Source: Microcella alkalica (GTDB lineage Bacteria; Actinomycetota; Actinomycetes; Actinomycetales; Microbacteriaceae). From it: a DNA stretch of 64,000 nt. The translations under genes were made by a program, and so were the position numbers. The stretch lies in assembly GCF_014137945.1 (NCBI RefSeq), contig NZ_JACGWX010000005.1, positions 1 through 64,000 on the forward strand. The letters run 5' to 3'. Positions 53,879-62,515 of this stretch are shown here, piece after piece (position 1 is the first letter of the stretch; each line of letters opens with the position of its first letter). The notes beneath the pieces were generated by a model that was not told where the DNA came from, did no database searches, and saw only the letters and a list, made by a program, of their open reading frames with translations.

Positions 53879-54904
53879 GTGTCCACCGTGCCAGCCCGAG
53901 CCCTGACCTCCCCTGCCGCGCGCGCTCTCCTCGCCGCGACGGCCATCGGCGCGCTCGCGGTCGGATTGCTCGCCGGCTGCGCAGCGACCGGGCAGGAGGC
54001 CGCGCGCGATCAGACGATCGCCGCTGCGGCGCCGGAGAGCGCCGTGTTCCCGCTCTCCGCCCAGCCCGAGGCCGCGATCACCGAGGATGTGCCGATCTCG
54101 GCGTTCGGCGCGGGCGACGGGGTCACGGTCGATGTCTGCCGGCCGCGCGACGACGCCTCAGCGGCGGAGGCCCGACCCGCGGTGCTGGCCGTCCACGGCG
54201 GCAGCTGGGCGCGCGGCGACAAGGCGCACCCGACCTGGCGCACGATCTGCCAGTGGCTCGCGAGCTCGGGCTTCGTGGGCGTCTCGGTCAACTACCGTCT
54301 CGCGCCCGCCCACCCCTACCCGGCGGCCGCGGAGGACGTGACGGCGGCGGTCGCCTGGGCGCAGGATCCGACGACCGCGGCCGAGCACGGCATCGACCCG
54401 GAGTCGATGGCCCTTCTCGGCGGCAGCGCGGGCGGCAACCTCGTGTCGCTCGTCGGCCTGCGCAGCGTCGCTTCCGATCGCATCGAGGCGGTGGATGCCG
54501 TGGTCACCCTCTCGGCCCCGCTCGACCTGACGGTCGGCTCGGCCGCCAATCCCGTCTTCGAGCCCTCGATGCTCGACTACCTCGCCTGCGCCGATCGTGC
54601 CGAGTGCGATGCCGCGATCGAGGCGTCGCCGCAGTTCGCGATCGTGCGCGGCGGGCCCGACTTCCTCGTCGTGCACGGCACGGAGGAGGAGCTGATCCCG
54701 GTCGGCCAGGCGACGCCGTTCGCGCTCGCGCTGCGCGAGGCGGGCATCCGCGTCGAACTGGCTCTCGTCGACTCGAGCGCGCACTCGGTGGGCCTCCTCG
54801 ATGATGCGCTCGCGGAGCGCATCGCGGCGTTCCTGCACGAGCGCCTGCAGCCCTCGACGGCTCTCGCGCTCGAGCAGCCGGGAACGGAGGAGCCAGCGCC
54901 GTGA
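53879..54904 (+). CDS. Lipoprotein alpha/beta hydrolase (esterase)
   Basis: A 341-residue exported lipoprotein: N-terminal signal with lipobox LLAGC (Cys34), then an alpha/beta hydrolase of the BD-FAE/HSL type with the oxyanion motif VHGGSWARGD (about 103-112), nucleophile Ser in GGSAGGN (near 183), and a C-terminal His in SSAHSVG. It probably hydrolyses acyl esters outside the membrane. The start is GTG 53879; a GTG three codons later is equally possible. No strong ribosome binding site. Confidence 0.87.
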   Translation: MSTVPARALTSPAARALLAATAIGALAVGLLAGCAATGQEAARDQTIAAAAPESAVFPLSAQPEAAITEDVPISAFGAGDGVTVDVCRPRDDASAAEARPAVLAVHGGSWARGDKAHPTWRTICQWLASSGFVGVSVNYRLAPAHPYPAAAEDVTAAVAWAQDPTTAAEHGIDPESMALLGGSAGGNLVSLVGLRSVASDRIEAVDAVVTLSAPLDLTVGSAANPVFEPSMLDYLACADRAECDAAIEASPQFAIVRGGPDFLVVHGTEEELIPVGQATPFALALREAGIRVELALVDSSAHSVGLLDDALAERIAAFLHERLQPSTALALEQPGTEEPAP

Positions 54905-55114
54905 TGCCGCCCGCCGGCGACGAGCTCCGCAGCCGCACTGAAGTGGAACTCTCGACTCCTAGCACCTGAGCGCAAGCTGTGCCAAGGGTTGTCGGTCAAC
55001 CCCGCTCAGGCGTACCGTGGCCGTCGCGCGTGATCAAGGGGCGGTTGCGCGTCCTCCCCGCCGCGAGCGGACGAGGGTCATCGAAGGACTGCCGACGATG
55101 TCTCAAGGTCGATC

Positions 55115-55450
55115 ATGCTTATTACGAAACTTCACGTGAACCTCACCTCCTACGTACTGGACGCGAGCGTCGCCCTCGCCGCGCTCTCCCGAGACATCGA
55201 GGGCGCGGCGCGCTCCGGCGGGGCCTTCGTGCCCGTCCGCACCTGCGACGGCATCGAGCGATCGGTGCTCATCACTCCCTCCCTGCTGGTCGAGATCGAA
55301 CCGCTGGAGCTCGCAGACGAGGTGGAGGGCCAGCCTGCGAGCGCGGGCGAGGTCGGCACCGGCGACTGGGAGACCCACTCCGGCGAGCTCGCCACATTCA
55401 GCGGGCTCGAGCGCTACGAGGCCCGCAACCCCAGCTACTTCAGCTGGTGA
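55115..55450 (+). CDS. Hypothetical protein
   Basis: A 111-residue protein, mildly acidic, with no membrane helix. The sequence (VNLTSYVLDASVALAALSRD, ITPSLLVEIEPLELADEVEG) gives no family match I recognise. It starts at ATG 55115 without a clear ribosome binding site. Its last 11 bases overlap the end of the convergent ion-channel gene. A gap of 210 bp precedes it, in which I see no gene. Confidence 0.55.
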   Translation: MLITKLHVNLTSYVLDASVALAALSRDIEGAARSGGAFVPVRTCDGIERSVLITPSLLVEIEPLELADEVEGQPASAGEVGTGDWETHSGELATFSGLERYEARNPSYFSW

Positions 55451-56444
55451 CCTCAGGCGTCTGACCCTCGCGCATCCGGCCGATCTCCTCGCGGATCCGT
55501 CGGATGTGATCGGGGGATGCCCGGCCCGCGCGCTCCGCCTCGTCGAGCTCAGCGGTGAGCGAGTCCAGCTCGGCGCTCACAGCCTCCTCGCCGCGTTCCT
55601 GACTCGCGCCGCGCAGCTGGATCGTGCCCGTCGTGGTCGGGAGCCCCGCCGCCGCGCGCTCCGCCGTGACCTCCTCGCGTGCGCTGTCCATCGCCGTGAG
55701 GACGATCCCGATCAGCACGTTGAGCACGGTGAAGACGATGAAGAACATGTAACTGAGGAAGTACAGCAGCGCCCACGGCGTGATCTCCAGGCCGGCGGTG
55801 AACGAGTCGGGGAAGTTCTCCAGGGTGAGCAGGATGACGAGCGTGACCATCGCCGCGCCGATGTTCCCCCACTCGGCGGGCGCGTCCGCTCCGAAGAGGT
55901 ACACCCCCGCCATGGCGTAGATGAACATGAGGAACCCGATGAGGACGGCCAGGTTCGCGAGCGGCGCGATCGACTTGAGCATCGAGAGCATGAGGATGCG
56001 CGCCTCGGGGAGGAAGCGGAAGATCCGCAGGATCCGCAGGAGCCGCAGGAGGCGGAAGATCACCGTTCCGCCGTCGAGGAAGGGGATCGCGACGACGATG
56101 ACGAAGTCGAACACGTTCCAGGGGTTGCGGAAGAACATCCAGGGCTTGCGCCCGTATGAGATGAGCCGGAGGACGACCTCGACGGTGTAGAACACGATCG
56201 CCGCCCGGTCGACGGTGTGGGCGATCGTCTCGGTGGTCGGATCGAGCCCGTCGAACGTGAGCACGGCGAGCGCCGCGGCGTTGGCGATGATGACCGCCAT
56301 CACGAGGAACTCGAAGGGGTTCCCGTACATGAGCCGGGCGAGCCATTGGATGCGGTACGGCGCGAGCTGCACCGTCTGGGAGGTGAAGAGTCCGGGGGAG
56401 ACCGTGGCGACGCCCGCTGTCGATCGTGAGTCGCGAGCGGTCAT
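55440..56444 (-). CDS. Single-domain voltage-gated ion channel (ion transporter)
   Basis: A 334-residue membrane protein with six helices. S4 is clear, with arginines every third residue (VIFRLLRLLRILRIFRFLPE, about 130-150). The pore loop reads ILLTLENFPDSF, resembling the TLESW filter of bacterial sodium channels but with Asn-Phe-Pro after the Glu. The C-terminus is a long charged helix (about 270-330, DSLTAELDEAERAG) likely to form a coiled-coil tetramer, as in NaChBac. Ion preference is not readable from sequence. ATG 56444. Confidence 0.9.
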   Translation of the reverse strand: MTARDSRSTAGVATVSPGLFTSQTVQLAPYRIQWLARLMYGNPFEFLVMAVIIANAAALAVLTFDGLDPTTETIAHTVDRAAIVFYTVEVVLRLISYGRKPWMFFRNPWNVFDFVIVVAIPFLDGGTVIFRLLRLLRILRIFRFLPEARILMLSMLKSIAPLANLAVLIGFLMFIYAMAGVYLFGADAPAEWGNIGAAMVTLVILLTLENFPDSFTAGLEITPWALLYFLSYMFFIVFTVLNVLIGIVLTAMDSAREEVTAERAAAGLPTTTGTIQLRGASQERGEEAVSAELDSLTAELDEAERAGRASPDHIRRIREEIGRMREGQTPEVTS

Positions 56445-56472
56445 GATGAGTCGCTTTCGGGTCGGGTGCGGC

Positions 56473-59400
56473 TCACGCTAGCAAACGCTTCGCCTCCCGT
56501 CGCTCCTTGGCGCCCTCGACCAGGTAGTAGAGCGCGGGCAGCACGACGAGCGTGAGCAGCGTCGACGACACGAGCCCGCCGATCACGATGATCGCGAGCG
56601 GCTGCGAGATGAACCCGCCGGAGCCGGTCAGGCCCAGGCCGAGCGGGAGCAGCGCGAAGATCGTCGCGGCGGCCGTCATCAGGATGGGTCGAAGACGTCG
56701 CGAGGAGCCCTCGATGACCGCCTCCCTGGCTCGCATCCCCCGCTCGCGGTACTGGTTCACGAGATCGACGAGCACGATCGCGTTCGTCACGACGATTCCG
56801 ATGAGCATGAGCACGCCGATGAGCGACGGCACCCCCAGCGGGATGTCGGCGATGAGCTGCAGGGCGATCGCGCCCGTCGCGGCGAACGGGATCGAGACGA
56901 GCAGCAGCAGCGGCTGACGGAGCGACTTGAACGTCGCGACCATGACGACGTAGACGATGAGGATCGCCGCGAGCAGGGCCAGCCCGAGCTGGCCGAACGC
57001 GTCGGCCTGCTGCGAGGTGACGCCCCCGAGCGAGGCGCTGGCACTGTCGGGAAGCTCGAGCTCGTCGATGGCGGCCTGCACGACGGCCGACGCCGAGCCG
57101 ACGTCGTCCGTGCCGGGCGTGATCGTGATGGTGGCGCTGCGGGTGCCGCGGATCGTCGTGATCGATGCTGGGCCATCCTCCTGCTCGACGCTCGCGAGCT
57201 CGCTGAGCGGGAGGGGCCCCTGCGCGGTCGGGATGGGGAAGTCGCGGAGCTCCTGGACGGTGGTCGGGGCATCCGGGTTCGGGATGAAGATCGAGAGGTT
57301 GCGCTCGTCGATGACGACCGACCCGACGGACGCGGGGAACATCGCGGCGGTGACGATGCCGCCCACCGCGACCTCGCTCAGGCCGAGCTCGGCGGCGCGC
57401 GCCCGGTCGACCTGGATCGCGAGGTACGGCTGGGTGTCGGAGAGGTTGCTGCGCGCCTCGGCGGTGACGTCGAGCTCGCGCACCTCGTCGAGGACGGTCT
57501 GGGCGGCCTCCTCGAGATCGCTCTGGCCGACGGCCGTGATATCGACCTCGATGTCGGAGGAGGCGAAGCCGCCGCCGGCCGCCTGCACGCTCAGCTCGCC
57601 GGCGCCCTCGAGGCCCTCGATCGCCTCGCGCACGTCGGCCTGCAGCTGCGTCTGGTCGACGTCGGGGTCGGTCGTGATCGAGTAGGTGATGTCGCTGCCG
57701 CCGCCGAACACCGCGCGGATCGACGTGCCGTCGGAGCCGATCGACGCCTGCACGGTCTCGACGCCGTCGACGTCGGCGAGCGCGTCCTCCACGAGCGATG
57801 CGGCGTCGTCGAGCGTCTCGAGGCTCGCGCCGTTGTCGAGCGCCTGAGTGACGGTGAGCGTGTTCTGGCCCGAGTCGCCGATGAAGTTGGTCTTGAGGCC
57901 CGTCGCGAGGGCGCCCGTGCCGACGAGCACGAGGACGGCGAGCAGGAGCGTCGCGACCGGGCGGCGGAGGGTCCATCGGATGACCGGCAGGTAGCCGCGC
58001 TGAAGGCGGGTCGGGCGCGCTGACTCCTCCTCGATCGACACGGGCCGGGCATCCGCCCCCTCGGCGACCGCCGCGACGCTCTTCGGGGCCCTCAGGAACC
58101 AGTACGCCAGCACCGGGACGATCGTGAGCGAGACGAAGAGCGACGCGGCGAGCGCGATCGCCGTCGTGAGGGCGAACGGGCGGAAGAGCTCGCCCGTGAT
58201 GTCGCCCACGAGAGCGAGGGGCAGGAAGACGGCGATCGTCGTGACGGTGGATGCCGTGATCGCCGTCGCGACCTCCTTGACGCCGACGAGGATGGCGGTC
58301 TTCCTGTCCTCGCCGAGGCCGAGATGCCTCTTGATGTTCTCGACGACCACGATCGAGTCGTCGACGACGCGGCCGATAGAGATCGTGAGCGCGCCGAGCG
58401 TGAGGATGTTGAGCGTGTAGCCGGAGGCCTGCATCCCGATGAAGGTCAGCAGGACCGAGGTCGGGATGGAGATCGCCGTCACGAGCGTCGAACGGATCGA
58501 CAGCAGGAAGACGAGGATGACGATGACGGCGAAGAACAGGCCCAGCAGGCCCTCGGTCGCGAGCGACTCGATCGACTTCTCGATGAACGGGGCCTGGTCG
58601 AAGACGATCGTGAACTCGGTGCCGCTGCCGATCGAGTCGGCGAGCGCCGGCAGCGCCCCCTGCACGGCGCGCGAGACGTCGACGGTGTTGCCGGCCGGGG
58701 TCTTGGTGACGCCGAGCGTCAGGGCGTCCTCGCCGTTGACGCGCGAGTAGCTCGTCAGGGGGTCGCTCACGATCGCGACATCGGCGACATCAGCGATCGT
58801 CGTGATCGCGCCATCGGTGGGGGGCTCCGCGGCGAGGAGGGGGAGGGCGGCGAGCTCATCCGTGCTACCGATGCGGACTCCGGACAGGACGGCGAGCGTG
58901 CGGGCGTCCTCGGTGATCGTCCCTGCGGGCAGGAGCACCCCGTTCGCGTCGAGGGCGTCGGTGATGTCGGCGTTCGTGAGCCCGCGCGCGGCAAGAGCAG
59001 CGGCATCCGGCGTGATCGTCACGCGATCGCCCACCGCGCCCTGGATCGAGACCTCGCGGACCCCCTCGAGGTCGGTGAGGTCTGTGACCGCCTGCTCTTC
59101 GAGCGCCTCGGCGAGCTCACCGGGCTCGAGGTCGCTCGTGACCGCGATCTGGAGGACGGGGAAGTCGTCGATCGTACCGGTGAGCACTTGCGGGTCGACG
59201 TCGGCGGGCAGGTCGAGGCGATTGACGGCGAGCTGCACGCGCTGCTCGGCGCGCGAGATGTCGGTGCCGAAGGCGAACTGCGCCGTGACGACGGAGAAGC
59301 CCGTGCTCGAGGTGGCGTTGGAGGCCTCGAGCCCCGCGACGCCCTGGATGGCGGTCTCGATGGGCGTCGAGACGTCCTGCTCGACGATCGCGGGCGCGGC

Positions 59401-59562
59401 GCCCTGGTACTGCGTCAGCACGATGACCTGCGGGAAGCTGACCGAGGGGATGAGCTCCTGCTTCAGGCTCGTCAGCGCGATGCCGCCGAAGAGGCCGACC
59501 ACGATCGTGATGAGCGCGATGAGGGCTCGGTTGCGAAGGCTGAACACCGACAGCAGATGCAC
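56473..59562 (-). CDS. RND-family efflux permease (AcrB/HAE1 type)
   Basis: A 1029-residue proton-driven exporter with two halves, each one helix plus a large external loop plus five helices. TM4 carries the paired aspartates in ISIGRVVDDSIVVVENIKRH (near 395-405), and QGAAPAIVEQDVSTPIETAI (near 52-71) matches the porter domain of HAE1 pumps. No membrane-fusion or outer-membrane partner lies next to it, which is normal for actinobacterial members but leaves substrates unknown. ATG 59562. Confidence 0.93.
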   Translation of the reverse strand: MHLLSVFSLRNRALIALITIVVGLFGGIALTSLKQELIPSVSFPQVIVLTQYQGAAPAIVEQDVSTPIETAIQGVAGLEASNATSSTGFSVVTAQFAFGTDISRAEQRVQLAVNRLDLPADVDPQVLTGTIDDFPVLQIAVTSDLEPGELAEALEEQAVTDLTDLEGVREVSIQGAVGDRVTITPDAAALAARGLTNADITDALDANGVLLPAGTITEDARTLAVLSGVRIGSTDELAALPLLAAEPPTDGAITTIADVADVAIVSDPLTSYSRVNGEDALTLGVTKTPAGNTVDVSRAVQGALPALADSIGSGTEFTIVFDQAPFIEKSIESLATEGLLGLFFAVIVILVFLLSIRSTLVTAISIPTSVLLTFIGMQASGYTLNILTLGALTISIGRVVDDSIVVVENIKRHLGLGEDRKTAILVGVKEVATAITASTVTTIAVFLPLALVGDITGELFRPFALTTAIALAASLFVSLTIVPVLAYWFLRAPKSVAAVAEGADARPVSIEEESARPTRLQRGYLPVIRWTLRRPVATLLLAVLVLVGTGALATGLKTNFIGDSGQNTLTVTQALDNGASLETLDDAASLVEDALADVDGVETVQASIGSDGTSIRAVFGGGSDITYSITTDPDVDQTQLQADVREAIEGLEGAGELSVQAAGGGFASSDIEVDITAVGQSDLEEAAQTVLDEVRELDVTAEARSNLSDTQPYLAIQVDRARAAELGLSEVAVGGIVTAAMFPASVGSVVIDERNLSIFIPNPDAPTTVQELRDFPIPTAQGPLPLSELASVEQEDGPASITTIRGTRSATITITPGTDDVGSASAVVQAAIDELELPDSASASLGGVTSQQADAFGQLGLALLAAILIVYVVMVATFKSLRQPLLLLVSIPFAATGAIALQLIADIPLGVPSLIGVLMLIGIVVTNAIVLVDLVNQYRERGMRAREAVIEGSSRRLRPILMTAAATIFALLPLGLGLTGSGGFISQPLAIIVIGGLVSSTLLTLVVLPALYYLVEGAKERREAKRLLA

Positions 59563-59677
59563 GGAGGACTCCGGTCAGGAAGGTTCGCCGAACGCCGGCG
59601 CAGGGTGAGAACGCTGGCCAGCATCCCAGCGTTCTCTGTACGTTGGCAAAGCGAGGGATGCACGCGACCCTCGAATG

Positions 59678-59691
59678 TGACCGATCGGTCA
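59678..59691. promoter_or_regulatory. Candidate TetR-type operator upstream of the RND pump
   Basis: TGACCGATCGGTCA, a perfect 14-bp palindrome in the 219-bp divergent promoter region of the RND and YczE genes. The ACCG..CGGT form is frequent among TetR-family operators. No TetR gene is present in the window, so the regulator would act from elsewhere. Confidence 0.5.
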
Positions 59692-59781
59692 GGATGCTCG
59701 GGCGACATCGCGCGCGATGCTCGAGCGACGCCGCGCGTCCCCCGATTTGTCCCGCAGGGCGCTTCAGGATGGACTGGGCGC

Positions 59782-60465
59782 ATGACCACCGCCCGCCCCG
59801 ACTCGAGGCGCATCGCCGTCCGCCGCTGGGGTCAGCTGCTGCTCGGGCTCTTTCTGTTCGGCGTGGCCGTCTCGCTCATGATCCGCGCCGAGATCGGCCT
59901 CGACCCCTGGACGGTATTCGCGCAGGGCCTGGAGAAGCAGACCGGCGTCTCGATCGGCGTCGTCGTGGTCCTCCTGGGGGCCGGAGTGCTGCTCCTGTGG
60001 ATCCCGCTGCGGCAGCGCCCCGGCATCGGGACCGTCCTCAACGTGCTGCTCATCGGCCCGGTGATGGATCTCGTGCTGCCGCTCATCGCGACGCCCGAGC
60101 CGCTGTGGGGGCGCATCCTGCTCTTCGGCGGCGGACTGCTGCTGCTCTCGATCGCGACGGGCCTCTACATCGGCGCGCGCTTCGGGCCGGGCCCGCGCGA
60201 CGGCCTCATGACGGGCGCCCACGCGCGGTTCGGCTGGGCGATCTGGAAGGTGCGCACGGGCGTCGAGCTCACCGTGCTCGCGATCGGCTGGCTGCTCGGC
60301 GGCACGGTCGGCGTCGGGACGGTCGCGTTCGCGCTGCTCATCGGGCCGATGGTCGGGCAGACGCTTCCGCGCCTGCGCGTGCCGGAGGCGGTCGACCCCG
60401 CGGGTGCGGGAACGGCGCCCGGGGCGACGGATGCCGACACGGATGAGGCGCCGACGGGCGGGTAG
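59782..60465 (+). CDS. YczE/YitT-type membrane protein
   Basis: A 227-residue protein with five to six helices, starting with a basic stretch and GQLLLGLFLFGVAVSLMIRA. The blocks GLDPWTVFAQGLEKQTG and GARFGPGPRDGLMTGAHARF are the family signature of YczE/YyaS/YitT proteins. Function unknown, sometimes called putative transporter or integral membrane protein. The C-terminal 25 residues are Ala/Asp/Gly-rich. ATG 59782. Confidence 0.88.
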   Translation: MTTARPDSRRIAVRRWGQLLLGLFLFGVAVSLMIRAEIGLDPWTVFAQGLEKQTGVSIGVVVVLLGAGVLLLWIPLRQRPGIGTVLNVLLIGPVMDLVLPLIATPEPLWGRILLFGGGLLLLSIATGLYIGARFGPGPRDGLMTGAHARFGWAIWKVRTGVELTVLAIGWLLGGTVGVGTVAFALLIGPMVGQTLPRLRVPEAVDPAGAGTAPGATDADTDEAPTGG

Positions 60466-60485
60466 GCGGGCGAGCAAGACGGGGT

Positions 60486-60906
60486 TTGGCCTTCGGCGTC
60501 GTCACCGCTGATGCCCTCCTCAGCGGCCTGCACGACGACGCGAGCATCAGCACCGTGAGGGGCGACATCGTCGTCGACGGCGTCGTCGGCGACCTCCGGC
60601 TGCAGAACGTCAGCGGCGAGATCTCGGTGCGCGGCCACCACGGCGACGTCACCGCGCGCACCGTCGGCGGCGACGTCAGAGCGGCGACCTCACCGTGCGC
60701 CTCGACGCGGGCGCCCCCGCGCAGTACACGGTCAGCACCGTCGTCGGCACGCTGCAGCTCGACGACGCGCGCGCCACGGGCATCAAGGGCAGTACTCGAG
60801 CCGCTACGGCGAGCTCGCCGGCTCGTTCACCGAGGTGCGCGCGAGCGGCATCGCCGGCGACGTCTCGGTCGTGCACACCGAGCGCGCCGCGGCGGGCGCC
60901 TCGTGA
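60486..60906 (+). pseudogene. DUF4097 beta-repeat protein, truncated and frameshifted
   Basis: A beta-strand repeat protein read in three successive frames: LHDDASISTVRGDIVVDGVV and VSGEISVRGHHGDVTARTVG (to about 60680), SGDLTVRLDAGAPAQYTVST and VVGTLQLDDARATGIKG (to about 60795), then RYGELAGSFTEVRASGIAGD and VSVVHTERA to a stop at 60904-60906. Each change needs one inserted base to repair. The 5' part with the start codon is missing. The stop overlaps the padR start (GTGA), the usual arrangement of this gene pair. Confidence 0.8.
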
Positions 60907-61518
60907 CGCCCGCCGTCTTCGGCCACGGACACCTCCGTCTCTATCTGCTGCACGTGCTCGCCGTGCAGCCCATGCACGGGTACGAGATCATCCAGGCGCT
61001 CAGCGACCGGTTCGGGGGCACCTACGTGCCCTCCGCCGGCACGGTCTACCCGCGCCTCGGCAAGCTCGAGGCCGACGGGCTCGTCTCGCGGCTCCCCGAC
61101 GGGCGGCGCACGACCTACGCGCTCACCCCGGAGAGGCGCGCCGAGCTCGCCGCCCGGTCGGCCGAGCTGGACGAGATCGAGGCGGGAGTCGGCGACTCGG
61201 TGCGCCGGCTCGCGGACGAGGTGCGGGCATCCGTCGGCGAGGCGATGACGTCGCTGCGAGCGGAACTCGCCGCGGCGACGCGGGAGGCCCGCGACGAGGC
61301 GCGCGCGACCGGCCGCCGCGTCGACGAGAACGTCTCGGTCGTGCGCGGGGAGGGGCGCGAGCGCCTGCACCGCGCCGATCGGCGCTAGCTGGCGCGCGCC
61401 TGGACCTGCGCACCGAGCTGCGGCGGGCGACGCCCGCCTGACCGAGGAGGTCGTGGCTCTGCTCGAGAAGCGGCTGCGCGCGCTCGTCGACGATGTGCGG
61501 GCGGAGCTGCAGTGCTAG
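60903..61518 (+). pseudogene. padR: PadR-family regulator with frameshifted C-terminus
   Basis: The first 161 codons (GTG 60903 to 61388) are an intact PadR helix-turn-helix: LLHVLAVQPMHGYEIIQALS, YVPSAGTVYPRLGKLEADGL and RRTTYALTPERRAELAARSA, followed by a helical domain. The expected tail continues in two other frames: LDLRTELRRA (about 61399-61428) and DARLTEEVVALLEKRLRALV ending in VDDVRAELQC-stop at 61516. Two single-base deletions would explain this. The DNA-binding part may still be made. It normally controls the neighbouring DUF4097 gene or a transporter. Confidence 0.8.
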
Positions 61519-61594
61519 GTCGAGACCGAGCGCCCACGACAGCGCGTCGCCGAACCGGCGCGCTGCACGCCGATCGTGGCGAGCCGGTCCGGCG

Positions 61595-62515
61595 CTATCC
61601 CTTCTCGGCCCCCGCGGTCGTGTTCATGATGCGGCGCTGGAAGATGAAGAAGAGCACGGCGACCGGGATCGTCATGAGCACCGCGGCGGCGAGCTGCAGC
61701 GGGAACTGGTTGCCCGAGCCCAACTGACCGGATACGAGTGAGGCGACACCGGTCGTGAGCGTGTTCAGCTCGGGGCTCTGCCTCGAGACGATGAAGTGAC
61801 CGAGCTCGTTCCACGAGCCCTGGAACGACAGGATGAACAGCGTCACGAGCGCCGGTCGCGCCATGGGGAGCACGATCGTCCAGAACACCCGGAAGGTGCT
61901 CGCGCCGTCGATGCGCGCGGCCTCCTCGATGCTCACGGGGATCGAGTCGAAGAACTGCTTCATGATGAACACCCCGGCCGCGGTCGACAGCAGCGGGATG
62001 ATCATGCCGCCGTACGTGTCGTAGAGGCCGAGCTGCTGGAGGATCAGGAAGCGCGGGATGAGCAGCACGACGCCCGGCACCGACAGGATCGCGATGAAGG
62101 CGACGAAGACGACCGTCCGGCCGCGGAACTGAAGGCGTGACAGCGCGTACCCGGCGAGCGAGTCGAAGAAGACGCGACCCGTCGTCACGACGACCGAGAT
62201 GAGCAGCGTGTTGCCCGCCCACTGCGGGAAGGGCACGTCGCCGAACAGCCGCTCGTACGCCGCGTAGGTGATCGTGTCCGGGATGAGCGACAGCGCGTTC
62301 TGCGTCGCCTCGGCGTCGGTCTTGAGCGAGGCCGAGATCGAGATCAGGAACGGGTAGATGTAGATGAGCGCGAGTCCGATGAGGATCAGGTAGCCGAGCA
62401 GGATGTTCGCGCGCGCCCGACCGCCGATCTGCTTCTTGCGGCGGAAGGGGCGCTCGGGGGTGCGGATGCTCGACCCGCTCTTCGTCCCGGTGGCGGGTGT
62501 CACGGCGGCGGTCAT
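61595..62515 (-). CDS. Carbohydrate ABC transporter permease (MalG type)
   Basis: A 306-residue inner-membrane permease with six helices. The EAA loop that contacts the ATPase reads EEAARIDGASTFRVFWTIVL (about 210-230). It belongs to the CUT1 sugar-uptake group together with the permease and binding protein upstream. The ATPase gene is not in the window; many actinobacterial CUT1 systems share a distant MsiK-type ATPase. Its ATG overlaps the end of the previous gene by four bases. Confidence 0.94.
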   Translation of the reverse strand: MTAAVTPATGTKSGSSIRTPERPFRRKKQIGGRARANILLGYLILIGLALIYIYPFLISISASLKTDAEATQNALSLIPDTITYAAYERLFGDVPFPQWAGNTLLISVVVTTGRVFFDSLAGYALSRLQFRGRTVVFVAFIAILSVPGVVLLIPRFLILQQLGLYDTYGGMIIPLLSTAAGVFIMKQFFDSIPVSIEEAARIDGASTFRVFWTIVLPMARPALVTLFILSFQGSWNELGHFIVSRQSPELNTLTTGVASLVSGQLGSGNQFPLQLAAAVLMTIPVAVLFFIFQRRIMNTTAGAEKG

